In this document: piece by piece, positions 25,962-35,232 of the stretch
Layout of the letters: the number at the start of each line of letters is the position of its first letter
How positions within the stretch are numbered: position 1 is the first letter of the stretch
Source of the DNA: Halodesulfovibrio spirochaetisodalis
Lineage (GTDB): Bacteria > Desulfobacterota > Desulfovibrionia > Desulfovibrionales > Desulfovibrionaceae
NCBI RefSeq assembly: GCF_001672295.1
Contig: NZ_JXMS01000027.1
Location: forward strand, 1 to 52,974
DNA: 52,974 nucleotides
Direction: 5' to 3'
Notes under the pieces: model-generated
The model's input: only the letters and a program-made list of their open reading frames with translations
What the model was told of the DNA's origin: nothing
Databases searched by the model: none
Program-made: the position numbers and the translations under genes

Positions 25962-27080
25962 ATGTCCAATACAAAAGCGCCAAAAAAACAGCATACCAAT
26001 CTTAAGCGAGCACTTTGGGTCGCGCTTGTCATTCTCGCAATCGTTCTCACAGGTCTATGGACATTTGAACCCGAAATTGCCGAGACAGAAAGACAACTCG
26101 AGCCGGGCGGAGACGTAACAACACAAGTACGTATCCCGTTACGACCAGCCAATGCGGAAACACAGGTGCCTCAAACAGAAAGCGGCACTAACGCAAATAT
26201 ATCATCTTCTCCTGAATCCACTTCAGGCACTAAAGTAGAACCAACTCCCGTAATTAAAAAAGTGACAGAAGACAGCGTCGTCCGTCCTTCTTTTATTACT
26301 GATTTATCACGTCTTATTGTTAAGTCATACCACCCTAAGGGAAGCGATTCAGCAGCAGCGGGTTACTCCACCCTGCTAGACGCGAAGGTTATTAACGTTC
26401 ATTACGGCGTCGAAATGACCGGCCTGTCATGGAGCGGCGATGACTTAGCTGTAGGAAGACGTTCTGTAATGCGCTATGCGTTACGTCCGACAATGATCAG
26501 TGCGCTGTACGCTCTATACAAAGAACGCTTTATGAATGCTGTCACTACCGAGATTAATACAGCAAAGCGCTCCTTTGACGGCACAGAACGCCTTCTGACC
26601 CAAGAAGAACGCGACGCATTTTACACCGTTGCCGCCACTCAATTACGTGCGACAGCCGGTGTAATTAAGAGCTGTGCAAAGGTGGACTCCGCCATGAACG
26701 ACATCGGAGTCTGGCTTGAATCTGAACGCGAGACACTGGCAGCAAACCAGCGCTTCCAGTCTGCACTGCACGACTATCAGGTTTCAAAAGAAATGAAATC
26801 CACCCAGTCAGTAACAGATGCTGCGGAACGCAAAATGAAAGCTGAAGGCACCGCTTATGAAGAAGCAATCCGTTCCCGTGAAGACCATAAAACAGCACTT
26901 GCCGATATGATCCGCAAATTCAAGTGGACAAAGGCACAGGATGACCAGACCAACCTGTATATTGCTTCATGGGTATTCAGACGCAGCAAAGATCTTTCAA
27001 ACCCTAAAGAGGTTATGATGACCATTCAGGACAAGCTGCTTGATCTTGCAGACGCCATGGATGCTCAAAAAAATCTATAA
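25962..27080 (+). CDS. Hypothetical single-pass membrane-anchored protein
   Basis: 372 aa. Start ATG 25962 (MSNTKAPKKQ) after AAGGGGGG; upstream in-frame starts have no site. One membrane helix (ALWVALVILAIVLTGLW, about 18-35), a Pro/Ser/Thr-rich linker (about 50-105), then a largely helical periplasmic domain rich in Lys/Glu with coiled-coil tendency (about 250-330). No catalytic motif recognised. Followed by a strong terminator. Confidence 0.8.
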   Translation: MSNTKAPKKQHTNLKRALWVALVILAIVLTGLWTFEPEIAETERQLEPGGDVTTQVRIPLRPANAETQVPQTESGTNANISSSPESTSGTKVEPTPVIKKVTEDSVVRPSFITDLSRLIVKSYHPKGSDSAAAGYSTLLDAKVINVHYGVEMTGLSWSGDDLAVGRRSVMRYALRPTMISALYALYKERFMNAVTTEINTAKRSFDGTERLLTQEERDAFYTVAATQLRATAGVIKSCAKVDSAMNDIGVWLESERETLAANQRFQSALHDYQVSKEMKSTQSVTDAAERKMKAEGTAYEEAIRSREDHKTALADMIRKFKWTKAQDDQTNLYIASWVFRRSKDLSNPKEVMMTIQDKLLDLADAMDAQKNL

Positions 27081-27098
27081 GTTAACCCGCAATCTATA

Positions 27099-27124
27099 AG
27101 CCGCACCCTGTGCGGCTTTTTTTA
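27099..27124 (+). terminator. Intrinsic terminator
   Basis: AGCCGCAC/GTGCGGCT 8-bp stem with a three-base loop, then eight Ts. Confidence 0.9.
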
Positions 27125-27197
27125 TCTGTAAAATTTGACGCGCCTATCTTTCTTCAGGCACAACATTTTTTTCACTCAACAGACAGAAGGGGTCACT

Positions 27198-27641
27198 ATG
27201 GCAAAAAGCTACGTTCCTCATATGCATACAGCAGAACATATTCTCAATGGAACGATGGTCAGCATGTTCGGGTGCGACCGCTGTTATTCTGCGCACATCA
27301 ACACAAAGAAGTCTAAATGTGACTATACCTTCGATCGCCCTTTGACTGACCTTGAGGCTGTCGCACTTCAATCAGCAGTCAATGATCAGCTTAAGCGTAA
27401 TCTAGATGTGCAAGAAGAGATTCTCCCAATTGAAGAAGCGCAAAAGCGCTTTAATCTGTCCCGACTCCCTTCTGATGACATCACCACCATCCGCATTGTG
27501 CATATAGGTGACTATGACAGTTGCCCATGCATCGGTGAGCACGTGTCCAACACTTCAGAGATCGGTGAGTTCATCATAAACTCATACGATTATGAAGACG
27601 GACGCCTGCGTATCCGCTTTAAATGCAAACCAGCTGAATAG
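27198..27641 (+). CDS. AlaX-like tRNA-editing (SAD domain) protein
   Basis: 147 aa. Start ATG 27198 after AGAAGGGG. HTAEHILNGTM supplies the HxxxH and CIGEHVSNTSEIG the CxxxH zinc ligands of the second additional domain found in alanyl- and threonyl-tRNA synthetases. Stand-alone versions (AlaX) hydrolyse mischarged tRNA in trans, usually Ser-tRNA(Ala). No synthetase domain is attached. First gene of a pair; the lipoprotein gene begins 11 nt after its stop. Confidence 0.85.
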   Translation: MAKSYVPHMHTAEHILNGTMVSMFGCDRCYSAHINTKKSKCDYTFDRPLTDLEAVALQSAVNDQLKRNLDVQEEILPIEEAQKRFNLSRLPSDDITTIRIVHIGDYDSCPCIGEHVSNTSEIGEFIINSYDYEDGRLRIRFKCKPAE

Positions 27642-27652
27642 ACGAGGATACA

Positions 27653-28300
27653 ATGTCCCCACGAAATTCCACCATCCTGCACTGTTGCCTGCTCTGCTTA
27701 TTCATGACTTTAAGCACGGGATGCATCCGCTCTCTCCCGATGTTTGGTGAACCTGCAACGGTTGTTTCTGACAAATACTTTTCCGCGACGCGTGATCTGC
27801 CTGAAGAGCTACAGGACAAACTTCCGTCCGATGTTATATACTACGAACCGCAAAAAAGCTCTGCTCTCGACTACTATTCCCCGAAGCAATTCAGCAAAAC
27901 AGCGTATAACAATCTCTCGCTGAACTTCCTCTGGACAGGCGAGCAGCACAGTCTGCCCATAAACGGCACAACATACGCTGCAATGCCCTCCTCCGGACAA
28001 AAAACGGTTCATCGGGGAACTGAGCTCACAATATCTAATGAATTCAGCAAAGAGACCCTAAAACTTCTCGCCATTCTGGATTGGGAGAATACCGGCAGCA
28101 AAGACTGGCTGGTGCTCTATTCCTTTGAATCTCTGGTACAACCGGAAACATCAACCAGACTGCTCCTTGTGCGGGATGTTCAGCCAGGCAGAACACTCAC
28201 TGCAACCGTACTGAGCGCATCCGAATGCTTCGGCAACAACTGTCAGGAATATTCCGGTTACAAGCTTTCTGAATTTCTTGAGTACGAACCAGCTTTCTAA
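27653..28300 (+). CDS. Hypothetical lipoprotein
   Basis: 215 aa. Signal sequence LCLFMTLSTGC with lipobox Cys24, hence a lipid-anchored envelope protein. The mature part is beta-rich (GTELTISNEFSKETLKLLAILDWENTG; LLLVRDVQPGRTLTATVLSA). No family recognised. GAGG before ATG 27653. Close spacing suggests cotranscription with the AlaX-like gene, although the functions appear unrelated. Confidence 0.8.
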   Translation: MSPRNSTILHCCLLCLFMTLSTGCIRSLPMFGEPATVVSDKYFSATRDLPEELQDKLPSDVIYYEPQKSSALDYYSPKQFSKTAYNNLSLNFLWTGEQHSLPINGTTYAAMPSSGQKTVHRGTELTISNEFSKETLKLLAILDWENTGSKDWLVLYSFESLVQPETSTRLLLVRDVQPGRTLTATVLSASECFGNNCQEYSGYKLSEFLEYEPAF

Positions 28301-28330
28301 CTGACAGCACCTTCAACCGTACTCATCAGC

Positions 28331-28375
28331 GGGATGCCTTCGGCGTCCAGAGGTTCTTAAGAACCTCCAGAAACT
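28331..28375. repeat. REP-like palindromic element
   Basis: GGGATGCCTTCGGCGTCCAGAGG followed by a perfect 18-bp palindrome GAGGTTCTTAAGAACCTC (28350-28367). The form resembles the GATGCCTCCGGCGGCC... intergenic elements seen in desulfovibrios (established knowledge, not checked here). Confidence 0.5.
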
Positions 28376-28445
28376 TTATATGCGCTACCAGCCCGTTTTT
28401 CATCTAAACCGGCTGCTTTCACACCACTATCTTTCTCTAACTATA

Positions 28446-28482
28446 AAAGGGTTGGTCTCATACTCGAGGCCAACCCTTTTTA
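28446..28482 (+). terminator. Intrinsic terminator
   Basis: AAAGGGTTGG/CCAACCCTTT stem with inner TCTC/GAGG pairing and a T-run; probably ends the AlaX-lipoprotein transcript. Confidence 0.85.
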
Positions 28483-28550
28483 TTTTAATAACGGAAAGAT
28501 AGCGTGTTCGCGGCTTCCAACAAGAGAATACACAGATTGAAAACGCGTAT

Positions 28551-28625
28551 AAACGGGGTCAAGGGGACGCGTCCCCTTGCGGGGGTGCAGGGGGCAGAGC
28601 CCGCCTGCCCGTCGGAGACCAACCA
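28551..28625. repeat. GC-rich intergenic repeat element
   Basis: A 20-bp perfect palindrome CAAGGGGACGCGTCCCCTTG (28560-28579) followed by GCGGGGGTGCAGGGGGCAGAGCCC, markedly richer in GC than its surroundings. It has the form of Desulfovibrio dispersed intergenic repeats. It lies next to the panB 3' end. The 28301-28644 gap holds this, the REP-like element and a terminator, no gene. Confidence 0.6.
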
Positions 28626-28644
28626 GAGGCAGCATCAACTAACA

Positions 28645-29502
28645 TTACTTTTCAAATTTTTCTTTCTCATGCTCTGGCATGGCAAACGAATGTTCAGAAG
28701 CAGGGAAACTTCCGTCTTCTACTTCGCGTTTATAGTCACTGATTGCGGAGGCAGCCACTTCTCGCAAGTTACCATACTGTTTAACAAACTTGGGCACAAA
28801 GCGATCAAAAAGTCCGAGCAGATCATGGAAGACAAGCACTTGGCCGTCACAGTCCGCACCAGCGCCGATGCCGATTGTCGGGATCGTTAACTCCTGAGTA
28901 ATACGGGCTGCAATAGGAGCTGGAATAGCCTCCAGAACGAGGCAGAATACACCGGCAGCTTCAAGAGCTTTAGCCTCTTCAAGAAGGGCATTGGCAGCTT
29001 CTGCTGTTTTCCCCTGCACTTTAAATCCACCTAGGCTTGCTACCCGCTGCGGGGTCAACCCGATATGACCGACTACCGGTATTCCAGCATTCACCAGCGC
29101 CTGAACCTGAGGCACTACAGTATGTCCACCCTCAAGCTTCACAGCACGAGCCCCGCCTTCCTGAAACAGGCGTGCAGCATTGCGCATGGCATCCTCAACA
29201 CCTGTCTCATAGGACATAAACGGCATATCAGCGATAACAAGCGCACGCTTTGTCCCTCGTACAACCGCTCTGGTATGATGCACCATTTCGTCGACAGTCA
29301 CGCTGATAGTATCTTCTCTGCCAAGCATGACCATGCCCAGAGAATCCCCGACAAGAATCATGTCTATATCACATTCGTCCACAAGCGTAGCCGAAGAGTA
29401 GTCGTAAGCGGTCAGCATAGTAAGTTTACGGTCACCCTTACTCTGCCTGATATCCAAGGAAGTAACAGGCTTCACTCCTGTTCCGGCTGTGTGTTTGCTC
29501 AT
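28645..29502 (-). CDS. panB: 3-methyl-2-oxobutanoate hydroxymethyltransferase
   Basis: 285 aa TIM-barrel enzyme making ketopantoate from 2-oxoisovalerate and methylene-tetrahydrofolate (pantothenate/CoA pathway). Motifs: KLTMLTAYDYSSATL, VGDSLGMVMLG (metal Asp), VVGHIGLTPQ, VKLEGG and PTIGIGAG. Start ATG 29502 after AAGGAG; a longer frame upstream lacks a site. The tail after residue 265 is slightly extended and charged. No panC or panD nearby. Confidence 0.95.
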   Translation of the reverse strand: MSKHTAGTGVKPVTSLDIRQSKGDRKLTMLTAYDYSSATLVDECDIDMILVGDSLGMVMLGREDTISVTVDEMVHHTRAVVRGTKRALVIADMPFMSYETGVEDAMRNAARLFQEGGARAVKLEGGHTVVPQVQALVNAGIPVVGHIGLTPQRVASLGGFKVQGKTAEAANALLEEAKALEAAGVFCLVLEAIPAPIAARITQELTIPTIGIGAGADCDGQVLVFHDLLGLFDRFVPKFVKQYGNLREVAASAISDYKREVEDGSFPASEHSFAMPEHEKEKFEK

Positions 29503-29632
29503 AGTCGCTCCTTTTATGTGCATGGGGGATACTTTACTCAATATATAAAGAAAAAGTATCACGCTAAGTTCTAATTATCACGGGTAAAAGCCAGTATCAC
29601 CTATTGCGTTACAGACATTTTCGCAACGAGTC

Positions 29633-29660
29633 TTGACCTTAGCAAATTCTGATTTATTAT
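29633..29660 (+). promoter_or_regulatory. Promoter of htpG
   Basis: TTGACC (29633-29638) and TATTAT (29655-29660) with a 16-nt spacer, about 50 nt before the start. A CIRCE element was not seen. Confidence 0.5.
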
Positions 29661-29711
29661 TGGCCTAGTTATTGTTTCAATCTTTTATGAACTCTACAGG
29701 AGCCTCTTCGT

Positions 29712-31598
29712 ATGTCACAATCATATGAATTTAAGACTGAAGTTAGAAAGCTTCTTCATATTATCACACATTCTCTGTACACCAACCGTGAGATTTTCCT
29801 TCGCGAACTGGTTTCAAACGCATCTGACGCACTTGATAAACTTCGTTTTGCAGAAGCCAAAGGTGAAGATATTTCGGCACCGGAACTAGAAGCTTCCATC
29901 AATATTGCTATTGATAAAGATGCAGGCATCATCACCGTTACTGATACCGGTATCGGCATGAGCAAAGATGAGCTGGTAGATAATCTGGGTACCATTGCCC
30001 GTTCCGGCTCAGAACGCTTTCTTGCAGAGCTTGCAGAAAGCAAAGACTCTGCAAGCAACATCATCGGTCGCTTCGGTGTAGGGTTCTACTCTGTGTTCAT
30101 GATTTCAGACAATGTTACAGTCACCACCCGCAGCTATAAACCGGGTGCAGAAGCATTTACCTGGAAATCAGACGGTCTTGGTGCTTTTGAGATAACATCG
30201 GCAGAAGAAGCACCTGAACGTGGTACAATGATCACTATCCACGTTAAAGATGATGCTAAGGAGTTTCTCGAAACATTCCGGCTGCAGACTGCACTCAAAC
30301 AGCACTCCAGCTTTATCCCGTTCCCTATCTACCTTAACGGAGAACACCAGAACACTACTCCTGCGTTATGGCGTGAACCTAAAAGCTCTATTTCCAAAGA
30401 GCAATACAAAGAGTTCTATAACTATCTTACCTTTGATGACAAAGAACCTTTAGCGACTATCCACAGCGCAGTTGATGCACCAGTGCAGTTCACCAGCCTT
30501 GCATTCATCCCGACATTCGGACGCGATTTAAACAGCATCGGCCGTGATGATTACGGCCTTGACCTGTATGTACGTCGCGTACTCATTCAGCGCGAATGTA
30601 AAGACCTGCTCCCTGACTACCTTTCCTTTGTGAAAGGTGTTGTGGATACAGAAGATCTTCCGTTGAACATTTCCCGCGAAACATTACAGGAAAATGTTCT
30701 CATCCGTAAAATCAACCAGACCGTAACCAAGCAGATTCTTTCTCACCTTGAACGCACAGCGAAAAATGATGCTGATGCCTACAAAGAGTTCTGGAATGTG
30801 CATGGTAAAATATTCCGTCTCGGATACAGCGATTACGCAAACCGTGACCGTTTTGCAAAACTTTTACGCTTCAACACATCTACGCACGAAACTGCAGACG
30901 AACTCACCTCTTTGGAAGAGTACATTGAACGCGCAAAAGAAGGTCAGAAATCCATCTACTATATTTCTTCAACCAGCCGTGAAGCAGCCAAGCTGAATCC
31001 GCATCTGGAAATCTTCACCCGCAAAGGGATTGAAGTTCTCTTCTTATTTGAGCCTGTTGATGAATTTGTTATGGATAACCTTGGCAAATTCGAAGAATTT
31101 GATCTGGTAGCAGCAGAAACAGTGAATCCTGACAGTCTGAAAGATTTTCCTGACGTAGTTAAGAAAGAAAAAACTGAAGAACTTTCAGATGAAGAGACCG
31201 CAACCTTAAGCGATCTTCTTGCGCACATCAAAACTCTTCTGGGTGACAAAGTAACGGAAGTTCGATTGTCAGAACGCCTTTCAGGCTCTCCAGCAGTGCT
31301 CAGCAGCCCTGACGGTGCGACATCATCCATGGAAAAAATCATGCGCATGATGAATCAGGATGAATCCATTCCGAAAAAAGTATTCGAACTGAATGCTGAT
31401 CATCCTATCGTCCGCAACCTGCTCCGCATCTATAAATCAGACAAAGACGATGCACTGGTTAAAGAAACTGTTGAGCAGCTTTTTGAGTCCTCCCTCCTAC
31501 TGGAAGGATACCTCAAAGACCCGCACGCAATGGTTTCGCGTATCAACGACATTCTTGAAAAAGCTGGCAGCTGGTACTCAGAAATTAAAAAAATCTAA
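29712..31598 (+). CDS. htpG: Chaperone HtpG (Hsp90)
   Basis: 628 aa ATP-dependent cytoplasmic chaperone of normal length. GHKL ATPase N-domain: [42 protein letters not shown]; middle domain with [12 protein letters not shown]-terminal dimerisation domain. RBS AGGAGCC upstream of ATG 29712. Monocistronic. Confidence 0.97.
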
Positions 31599-31612
31599 AC
31601 AGACTCGCATAG

Positions 31613-31640
31613 GCGGCAGGCAACAGCTTGCCGCTTTTTT
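31613..31640 (+). terminator. Terminator of htpG
   Basis: GCGGCAGG/CTTGCCGC stem (one imperfect pair) then six Ts. Confidence 0.8.
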
Positions 31641-31705
31641 GTGCCCACCCTCAAAAGAAAGGGCACGTGGCAACACTTGCGACGTTGCTGCTACCAATCA
31701 GGCAT

Positions 31706-31950
31706 AAAAAAAACGGCGTTTCACATACCACTGTGAAGCGCCGATTCTTAACCGATTGCCATATCGGTGTGCAGAATTTTCTGCAAACGGTGAGAGGATC
31801 ATTCGCCAAAACTCCTCTCCTGATCTGAAGCACTACCATCAGACCATAACTCTTAACAAAAGATGCCGGTCTTTTCCTAAGAGCTGATGCACATCCCTCA
31901 AAGAGGTCTGGCATCAAGACAACACAATTTCCTTCTACAAAGGAAGAGAC
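31706..31950 (-). ncRNA. Candidate structured small RNA antiparallel to htpG
   Basis: The 31599-32303 gap has no credible gene. On the minus strand it carries, in order: CATCAG...CTGATG enclosing CTCTTA...TAAGAG with inner AAAAGA/TCTTTT (about 31822-31890), a GAGAGG/CCTCTC stem (31792-31820), GCAGAA-AA-TTCTGC, ACCGAT...ATCGGT (about 31749-31766), and a terminator hairpin with eight Ts (31706-31744). A promoter-like pair lies upstream. CCAGACC...GGTCTGATGG competes with CATCAG/CTGATG, allowing two folds. Nothing lies downstream on that strand, so it would be a free-standing RNA of roughly 245 nt. Identity unknown. Confidence 0.5.
31709..31744 (-). terminator. Minus-strand terminator of the RNA candidate
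   Basis: CGGCGTTTCACA/TGTGAAGCGCCG stem, continuing on the minus strand into a run of eight Ts (A-run 31706-31713 on the plus strand). Confidence 0.8.
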
Positions 31951-31955
31951 TTGCC

Positions 31956-31984
31956 GTATCAGTTGCCACAACAAGTAACGTCAA
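31956..31984 (-). promoter_or_regulatory. Possible promoter of the RNA candidate
   Basis: Minus strand TTGACG (31984-31979), 17-nt spacer, TGATAC (31961-31956). The -35 is good, the -10 weak. Confidence 0.35.
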
Positions 31985-32167
31985 CCTACACAGCCAGTTT
32001 TTTTTCGTCCATCTCTCCCTAAAATCTATGTCATCCTTTTTTTTGCTCCGTTGCGAAAAAACTTTTCACCACTCCACATTTGTAAATATTTTCAATACAT
32101 TATAGAAGAAAAAAGTTTCCTACCAGTTTCAGAGGGTACCAACCATTTTTCTAAAAACAGTTGAATT

Positions 32168-32185
32168 GGTTGTACCAATACAACC
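32168..32185. repeat. 7-4-7 palindrome
   Basis: GGTTGTA-CCAA-TACAACC, a perfect dyad of operator size, preceded by GGTACCAACC at 32135-32144, which resembles the reverse complement of the same box. Confidence 0.4.
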
Positions 32186-32227
32186 TTTTCTCCAAATAAT
32201 TCAGTCAGTATTGCAAATTGATTGCAC

Positions 32228-32262
32228 AAAAAAAGTCCGCCGCTGCGGGGGCAGCGGCGGAC
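32228..32262 (-). terminator. Terminator of the small Cys-motif gene
   Basis: Perfect 12-bp GC-rich stem GTCCGCCGCTGC/GCAGCGGCGGAC with a four-base loop; on the minus strand followed by seven Ts. Confidence 0.92.
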
Positions 32263-32303
32263 ACCGATCATGCTACAAAATCACATAGACGGGAGAAAGG
32301 TCT

Positions 32304-32558
32304 CTAGCCCAAAGCCTTCTCCGCTATCATCCGAAAATGCTTAAGTCCTTTAGAGTCATTCTTAAATTCACAGCTCGGGCAAACATGACATTCATCACCA
32401 TAACGGCGATAAATGGTGGCAACTTTGCCTTTGGAAATGTTCTTTCCACCGTCAGTAACAATATTACCTGACTGGGTGAACTTAACACCTAAACTTTCTG
32501 CAGTTGCAAAGAAATGGTCTGCGTACTGTTCAGGCTTTGCGAATTTCACTGGTTTCAT
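32304..32558 (-). CDS. Small conserved-looking protein with CxxC motif
   Basis: 84 aa. Start ATG 32558 (MKPVKFAKPEQ) after GGAGG. Basic, with GKVATIYRRYGDECHVCPSCEFKNDSKG near the end; ECHVCPSC could bind zinc or act in redox. Own strong terminator and an upstream promoter-like TTGACC (32734-32729, minus) support expression. Family not recognised. The 32559-33411 gap upstream holds a CCACT-TCTT-AGTGG hairpin near 33141 and two GGTACC boxes, but no gene. Confidence 0.7.
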   Translation of the reverse strand: MKPVKFAKPEQYADHFFATAESLGVKFTQSGNIVTDGGKNISKGKVATIYRRYGDECHVCPSCEFKNDSKGLKHFRMIAEKALG

Positions 32559-33248
32559 GACAACCTCCGTTGACTCTACAGGATTCAGCAATCAGCATGA
32601 TGGCCACCTCTCACGGTGGGAGCGTACTCATTGCCTCAACCTACATGATGCGCTTCGACCCACAAAGCAACATCTATAGAGAGAGAGGACTTCTCCAGCG
32701 ACGCTATAAACACATAAAACCAATACAAGGTCAAGCTATTAATACTGTTTGACCATTCAGTTCGTACTGTTTTGTGTATCTCCATCATGTACCTAATACC
32801 ACACCAAAACCAATATTACGGTGGCAAAACTTACTTTTTACTATGCAAATATTCTTTACTACATTCCTTTTCGTCTTTTTATCGTACACTGCAGCACACT
32901 GCGAAGCTGGCAATAGCCATCATTCACAAAATACTACATTCAACAATCTGTAGCCCACAGCAAAAACAGAAGATTCACTCGAACTCTCTGAATGAGCGCG
33001 ACAGATTAATTATATATAGTTCCTGTTTAGCCCAGCAAAATTGAAAAGTGCATTATTTTATATTGATGAGTCTCTTCTTTACGGCGCTGTGGGTACCTAT
33101 AGATCTCATTCTCGATCCGCCACCCCAGTCATGCTTCCACCACTTCTTAGTGGGACTAAGTAATTGTAGCGGTACCTTATAAAGCTCCCTAAAAAAACCT
33201 CATCAACACACCGAATTCATTATATTTAAATTTATTCTATTTTTTCTC

Positions 33249-33278
33249 TTGACTCTTATTTGGTAATAGTTACTATTA
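33249..33278 (+). promoter_or_regulatory. Promoter overlapped by a 7-1-7 dyad operator
   Basis: TTGACT (33249-33254), 16-nt spacer, TACTAT (33271-33276). A perfect dyad TAATAGT-T-ACTATTA (33264-33278) covers the -10. The 7-1-7 architecture is that of Fur/PerR-family boxes, suggesting metal- or peroxide-controlled repression. Start codon lies 134 nt downstream. Confidence 0.5.
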
Positions 33279-33411
33279 AATCAACACGAAGAAAAACATT
33301 CCTTACCTTCACAGGCAGAATATAGCGGGGGGAGTGTGGCAGTTCTCCCCGCTACTTACCCGAAATAGAATAGGACTGGAAAATATAGCGTTTGATTATA
33401 TTGGAGGAACC

Positions 33412-33759
33412 ATGAGCAACCTATCACAATTCAGCGATTTACAGATTGACTGGAACATGAGCCCCGAACATGCTGTAACAATGTACCTTGAGTGGGGGAA
33501 CAACGACTGGCATGCCGAGTACCCTCCCGTACGCTCTAAATCAGATTACTCAACATATTTTGTAGTAGACACATGGGGTGATCAACCTGTTGTACGGCTC
33601 GTACGCCGCAACTCTGAAGCAGCAATTGATCTTATAGAAGTACCGCTTCCACCACGTGTCGCAAATGCCTTCCTCGCTGAATACGGCGACTTGAAAGGCT
33701 TATTTGAACCTACACCTGAGATTAAAAAGTGGCTCAAAAAAGAGCTTTACGAAAAATAA
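33412..33759 (+). CDS. Hypothetical 115-aa cytoplasmic protein
   Basis: 115 aa. Start ATG 33412 after TTGGAGGAA; a longer frame upstream has no site. Mixed alpha/beta with MSPEHAVTMYLEWGNNDWHAEYPPVRS and a C-terminal KKWLKKELYEK helix; no signal peptide, no Cys motif. Not recognised. It has its own promoter with a Fur-like dyad and a strong terminator, so it is a monocistronic regulated gene. Confidence 0.8.
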   Translation: MSNLSQFSDLQIDWNMSPEHAVTMYLEWGNNDWHAEYPPVRSKSDYSTYFVVDTWGDQPVVRLVRRNSEAAIDLIEVPLPPRVANAFLAEYGDLKGLFEPTPEIKKWLKKELYEK

Positions 33760-33814
33760 CTCGACCTCCTTACCACTCATTCATTTAGATTATGAATACT
33801 GGTGGTAATTCCCT

Positions 33815-33855
33815 GGACCGGTAGCATCATCGGGGCTGCTATCGGTCCTTTTTTT
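33815..33855 (+). terminator. Intrinsic terminator
   Basis: GGACCG...CGGTCC long stem with inner TAGCA/TGCTA, then seven Ts. It is followed by a very T-rich tract to about 33916. Confidence 0.9.
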
Positions 33856-33965
33856 GTGTTTTCTTTTTTATTTAATTTTTTTTTGATATTTTTTTCATTT
33901 TTTTGTTATTTTTTTGCTCATAAAATCACAAAAAATCATACTTTCCTCTAAAAGCCCTGTACACA

Positions 33966-33993
33966 TTGGCTTTACAGGCGCAGCACGTATATG
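33966..33993 (+). promoter_or_regulatory. Possible promoter of the alaC operon
   Basis: TTGGCT (33966-33971) and TATATG (33988-33993) with a 16-nt spacer; overlapped by a CCTGTA...TACAGG dyad. Weak evidence. Confidence 0.35.
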
Positions 33994-34035
33994 TACTCTA
34001 GCGAAAAATGAAAATGCCTAGAGGAACTATGCGCT

Positions 34036-35232
34036 ATGAATGAATTCCCAAGAATCGACAGATTACCACCCTATGTATTCGCAGTTGTTAATGATTTAAA
34101 AATGGAACTGCGTCATCAAAACATCGACGTCATCGATATGGGTATGGGCAACCCCGACTTGCCTACCCCTGACCACATTGTGGACAAGCTCACCGAGGCG
34201 GCGCAAAAAGGTGTTAACCATCGTTACTCGGCCTCAAAGGGCATTCCGAACTTGCGTAAAGCCATTTGTGACTGGTATCAAAGGAAATATAATGTCTACC
34301 TTGACCCGGAAACTGAAGCTATTGCAACAATGGGTGCTAAAGAAGGCCTTGCGCATCTCGCCCTTGCCATGCTCTCACCGGGTGATGTAGTTTTCGCTCC
34401 GGACCCTACCTACCCTATCCATACATATGCGGCTATTATTGCAGGTGCAGATGTACGCAGGATTCCTATTGGTAAGGGACGAGATTTTTTTGAGGATTTG
34501 ACAACAGCCACGAAACAGACGTGGCCGCAGCCAAAAGTTCTCATGCTCAGTTATCCGCACAATCCGACAACTGAGCTTGCGACTCCTGAATTTTTCCAAA
34601 AAGTCGTAGATTGGGCAAAAAAACATAATGTGTATGTTATCCACGACATGGCATACGCAGATCTTACTTTTGACGGATATGTTCCCCCGAGTTTCCTTCA
34701 GGCTGAAGGCGCAAAAGATGTAGGGGTAGAATTTTATTCCATGTCAAAAAGCTATTCTATGGCCGGTTGGCGTGTGGGTTTTTGTGCCGGTAACAAAAAA
34801 CTTGTCCATGCTCTTACCAGAATCAAGTCGTACCTTGATTACGGTATCTTCCAACCAATTCAGATTGCTGCGACTGTTGCACTAAACGGTCCTGATGATT
34901 GTGTGCACGAAATAGTCGAAGTATACCAAAAACGCCGTGATGCATTAATCGACGGTCTTCAGCGTGCGGGATGGGATGTTCCTTCACCGAAGGCCACCAT
35001 GTTTGTATGGGCGGAAATTCCTGAGCCATTCAAAAAACTAGGTTCTGTTGAATTTGCGAAAAAGCTCCTGCTCGAAGCAAAGGTTGCTGTTTCACCGGGG
35101 CTTGGTTTTGGACACTTCGGAGACGATTATGTTCGCTTCTCACTTATTGAAAATGAGCACCGTATCAATCAGGCATGTCGTGGAATAAAAAAATTTTTCC
35201 AGAAAGAAGGATGTACTTGTGCCAAGGAATAA
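34036..35232 (+). CDS. alaC: Alanine-type aminotransferase AlaC
   Basis: 398 aa PLP-dependent class I aminotransferase. The N-terminal [10 protein letters not shown] followed by [13 protein letters not shown] is characteristic of Ala[11 protein letters not shown], and [17 protein letters not shown] with the PLP-binding Lys, complete the family. Uses glutamate/2-oxoglutarate, likely with pyruvate. First of three overlapping genes: its last 14 nt overlap the GTG start of hom, a coupled amino-acid operon. Confidence 0.92.
   Translation: MNEFPRIDRLPPYVFAVVNDLKMELRHQNIDVIDMGMGNPDLPTPDHIVDKLTEAAQKGVNHRYSASKGIPNLRKAICDWYQRKYNVYLDPETEAIATMGAKEGLAHLALAMLSPGDVVFAPDPTYPIHTYAAIIAGADVRRIPIGKGRDFFEDLTTATKQTWPQPKVLMLSYPHNPTTELATPEFFQKVVDWAKKHNVYVIHDMAYADLTFDGYVPPSFLQAEGAKDVGVEFYSMSKSYSMAGWRVGFCAGNKKLVHALTRIKSYLDYGIFQPIQIAATVALNGPDDCVHEIVEVYQKRRDALIDGLQRAGWDVPSPKATMFVWAEIPEPFKKLGSVEFAKKLLLEAKVAVSPGLGFGHFGDDYVRFSLIENEHRINQACRGIKKFFQKEGCTCAKE

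Noticed and set aside
31651-31974. 107-aa minus-strand frame beside htpG
   Set aside because: It runs through a strong terminator hairpin and T-run and overlaps predicted RNA structure; composition is not protein-like.
32772-33044. 90-aa plus-strand frame in the large gap before 33412
   Set aside because: Low-complexity Tyr/Ser/Gln-rich translation of AT-rich DNA, no ribosome site; judged chance.
33966-33981. TGGCTTTACAGGCGCA as a sigma54 promoter for alaC
   Set aside because: GG and GC are 10 nt apart, but the -12 region reads GGCGCA rather than TTGCW and no activator is nearby.
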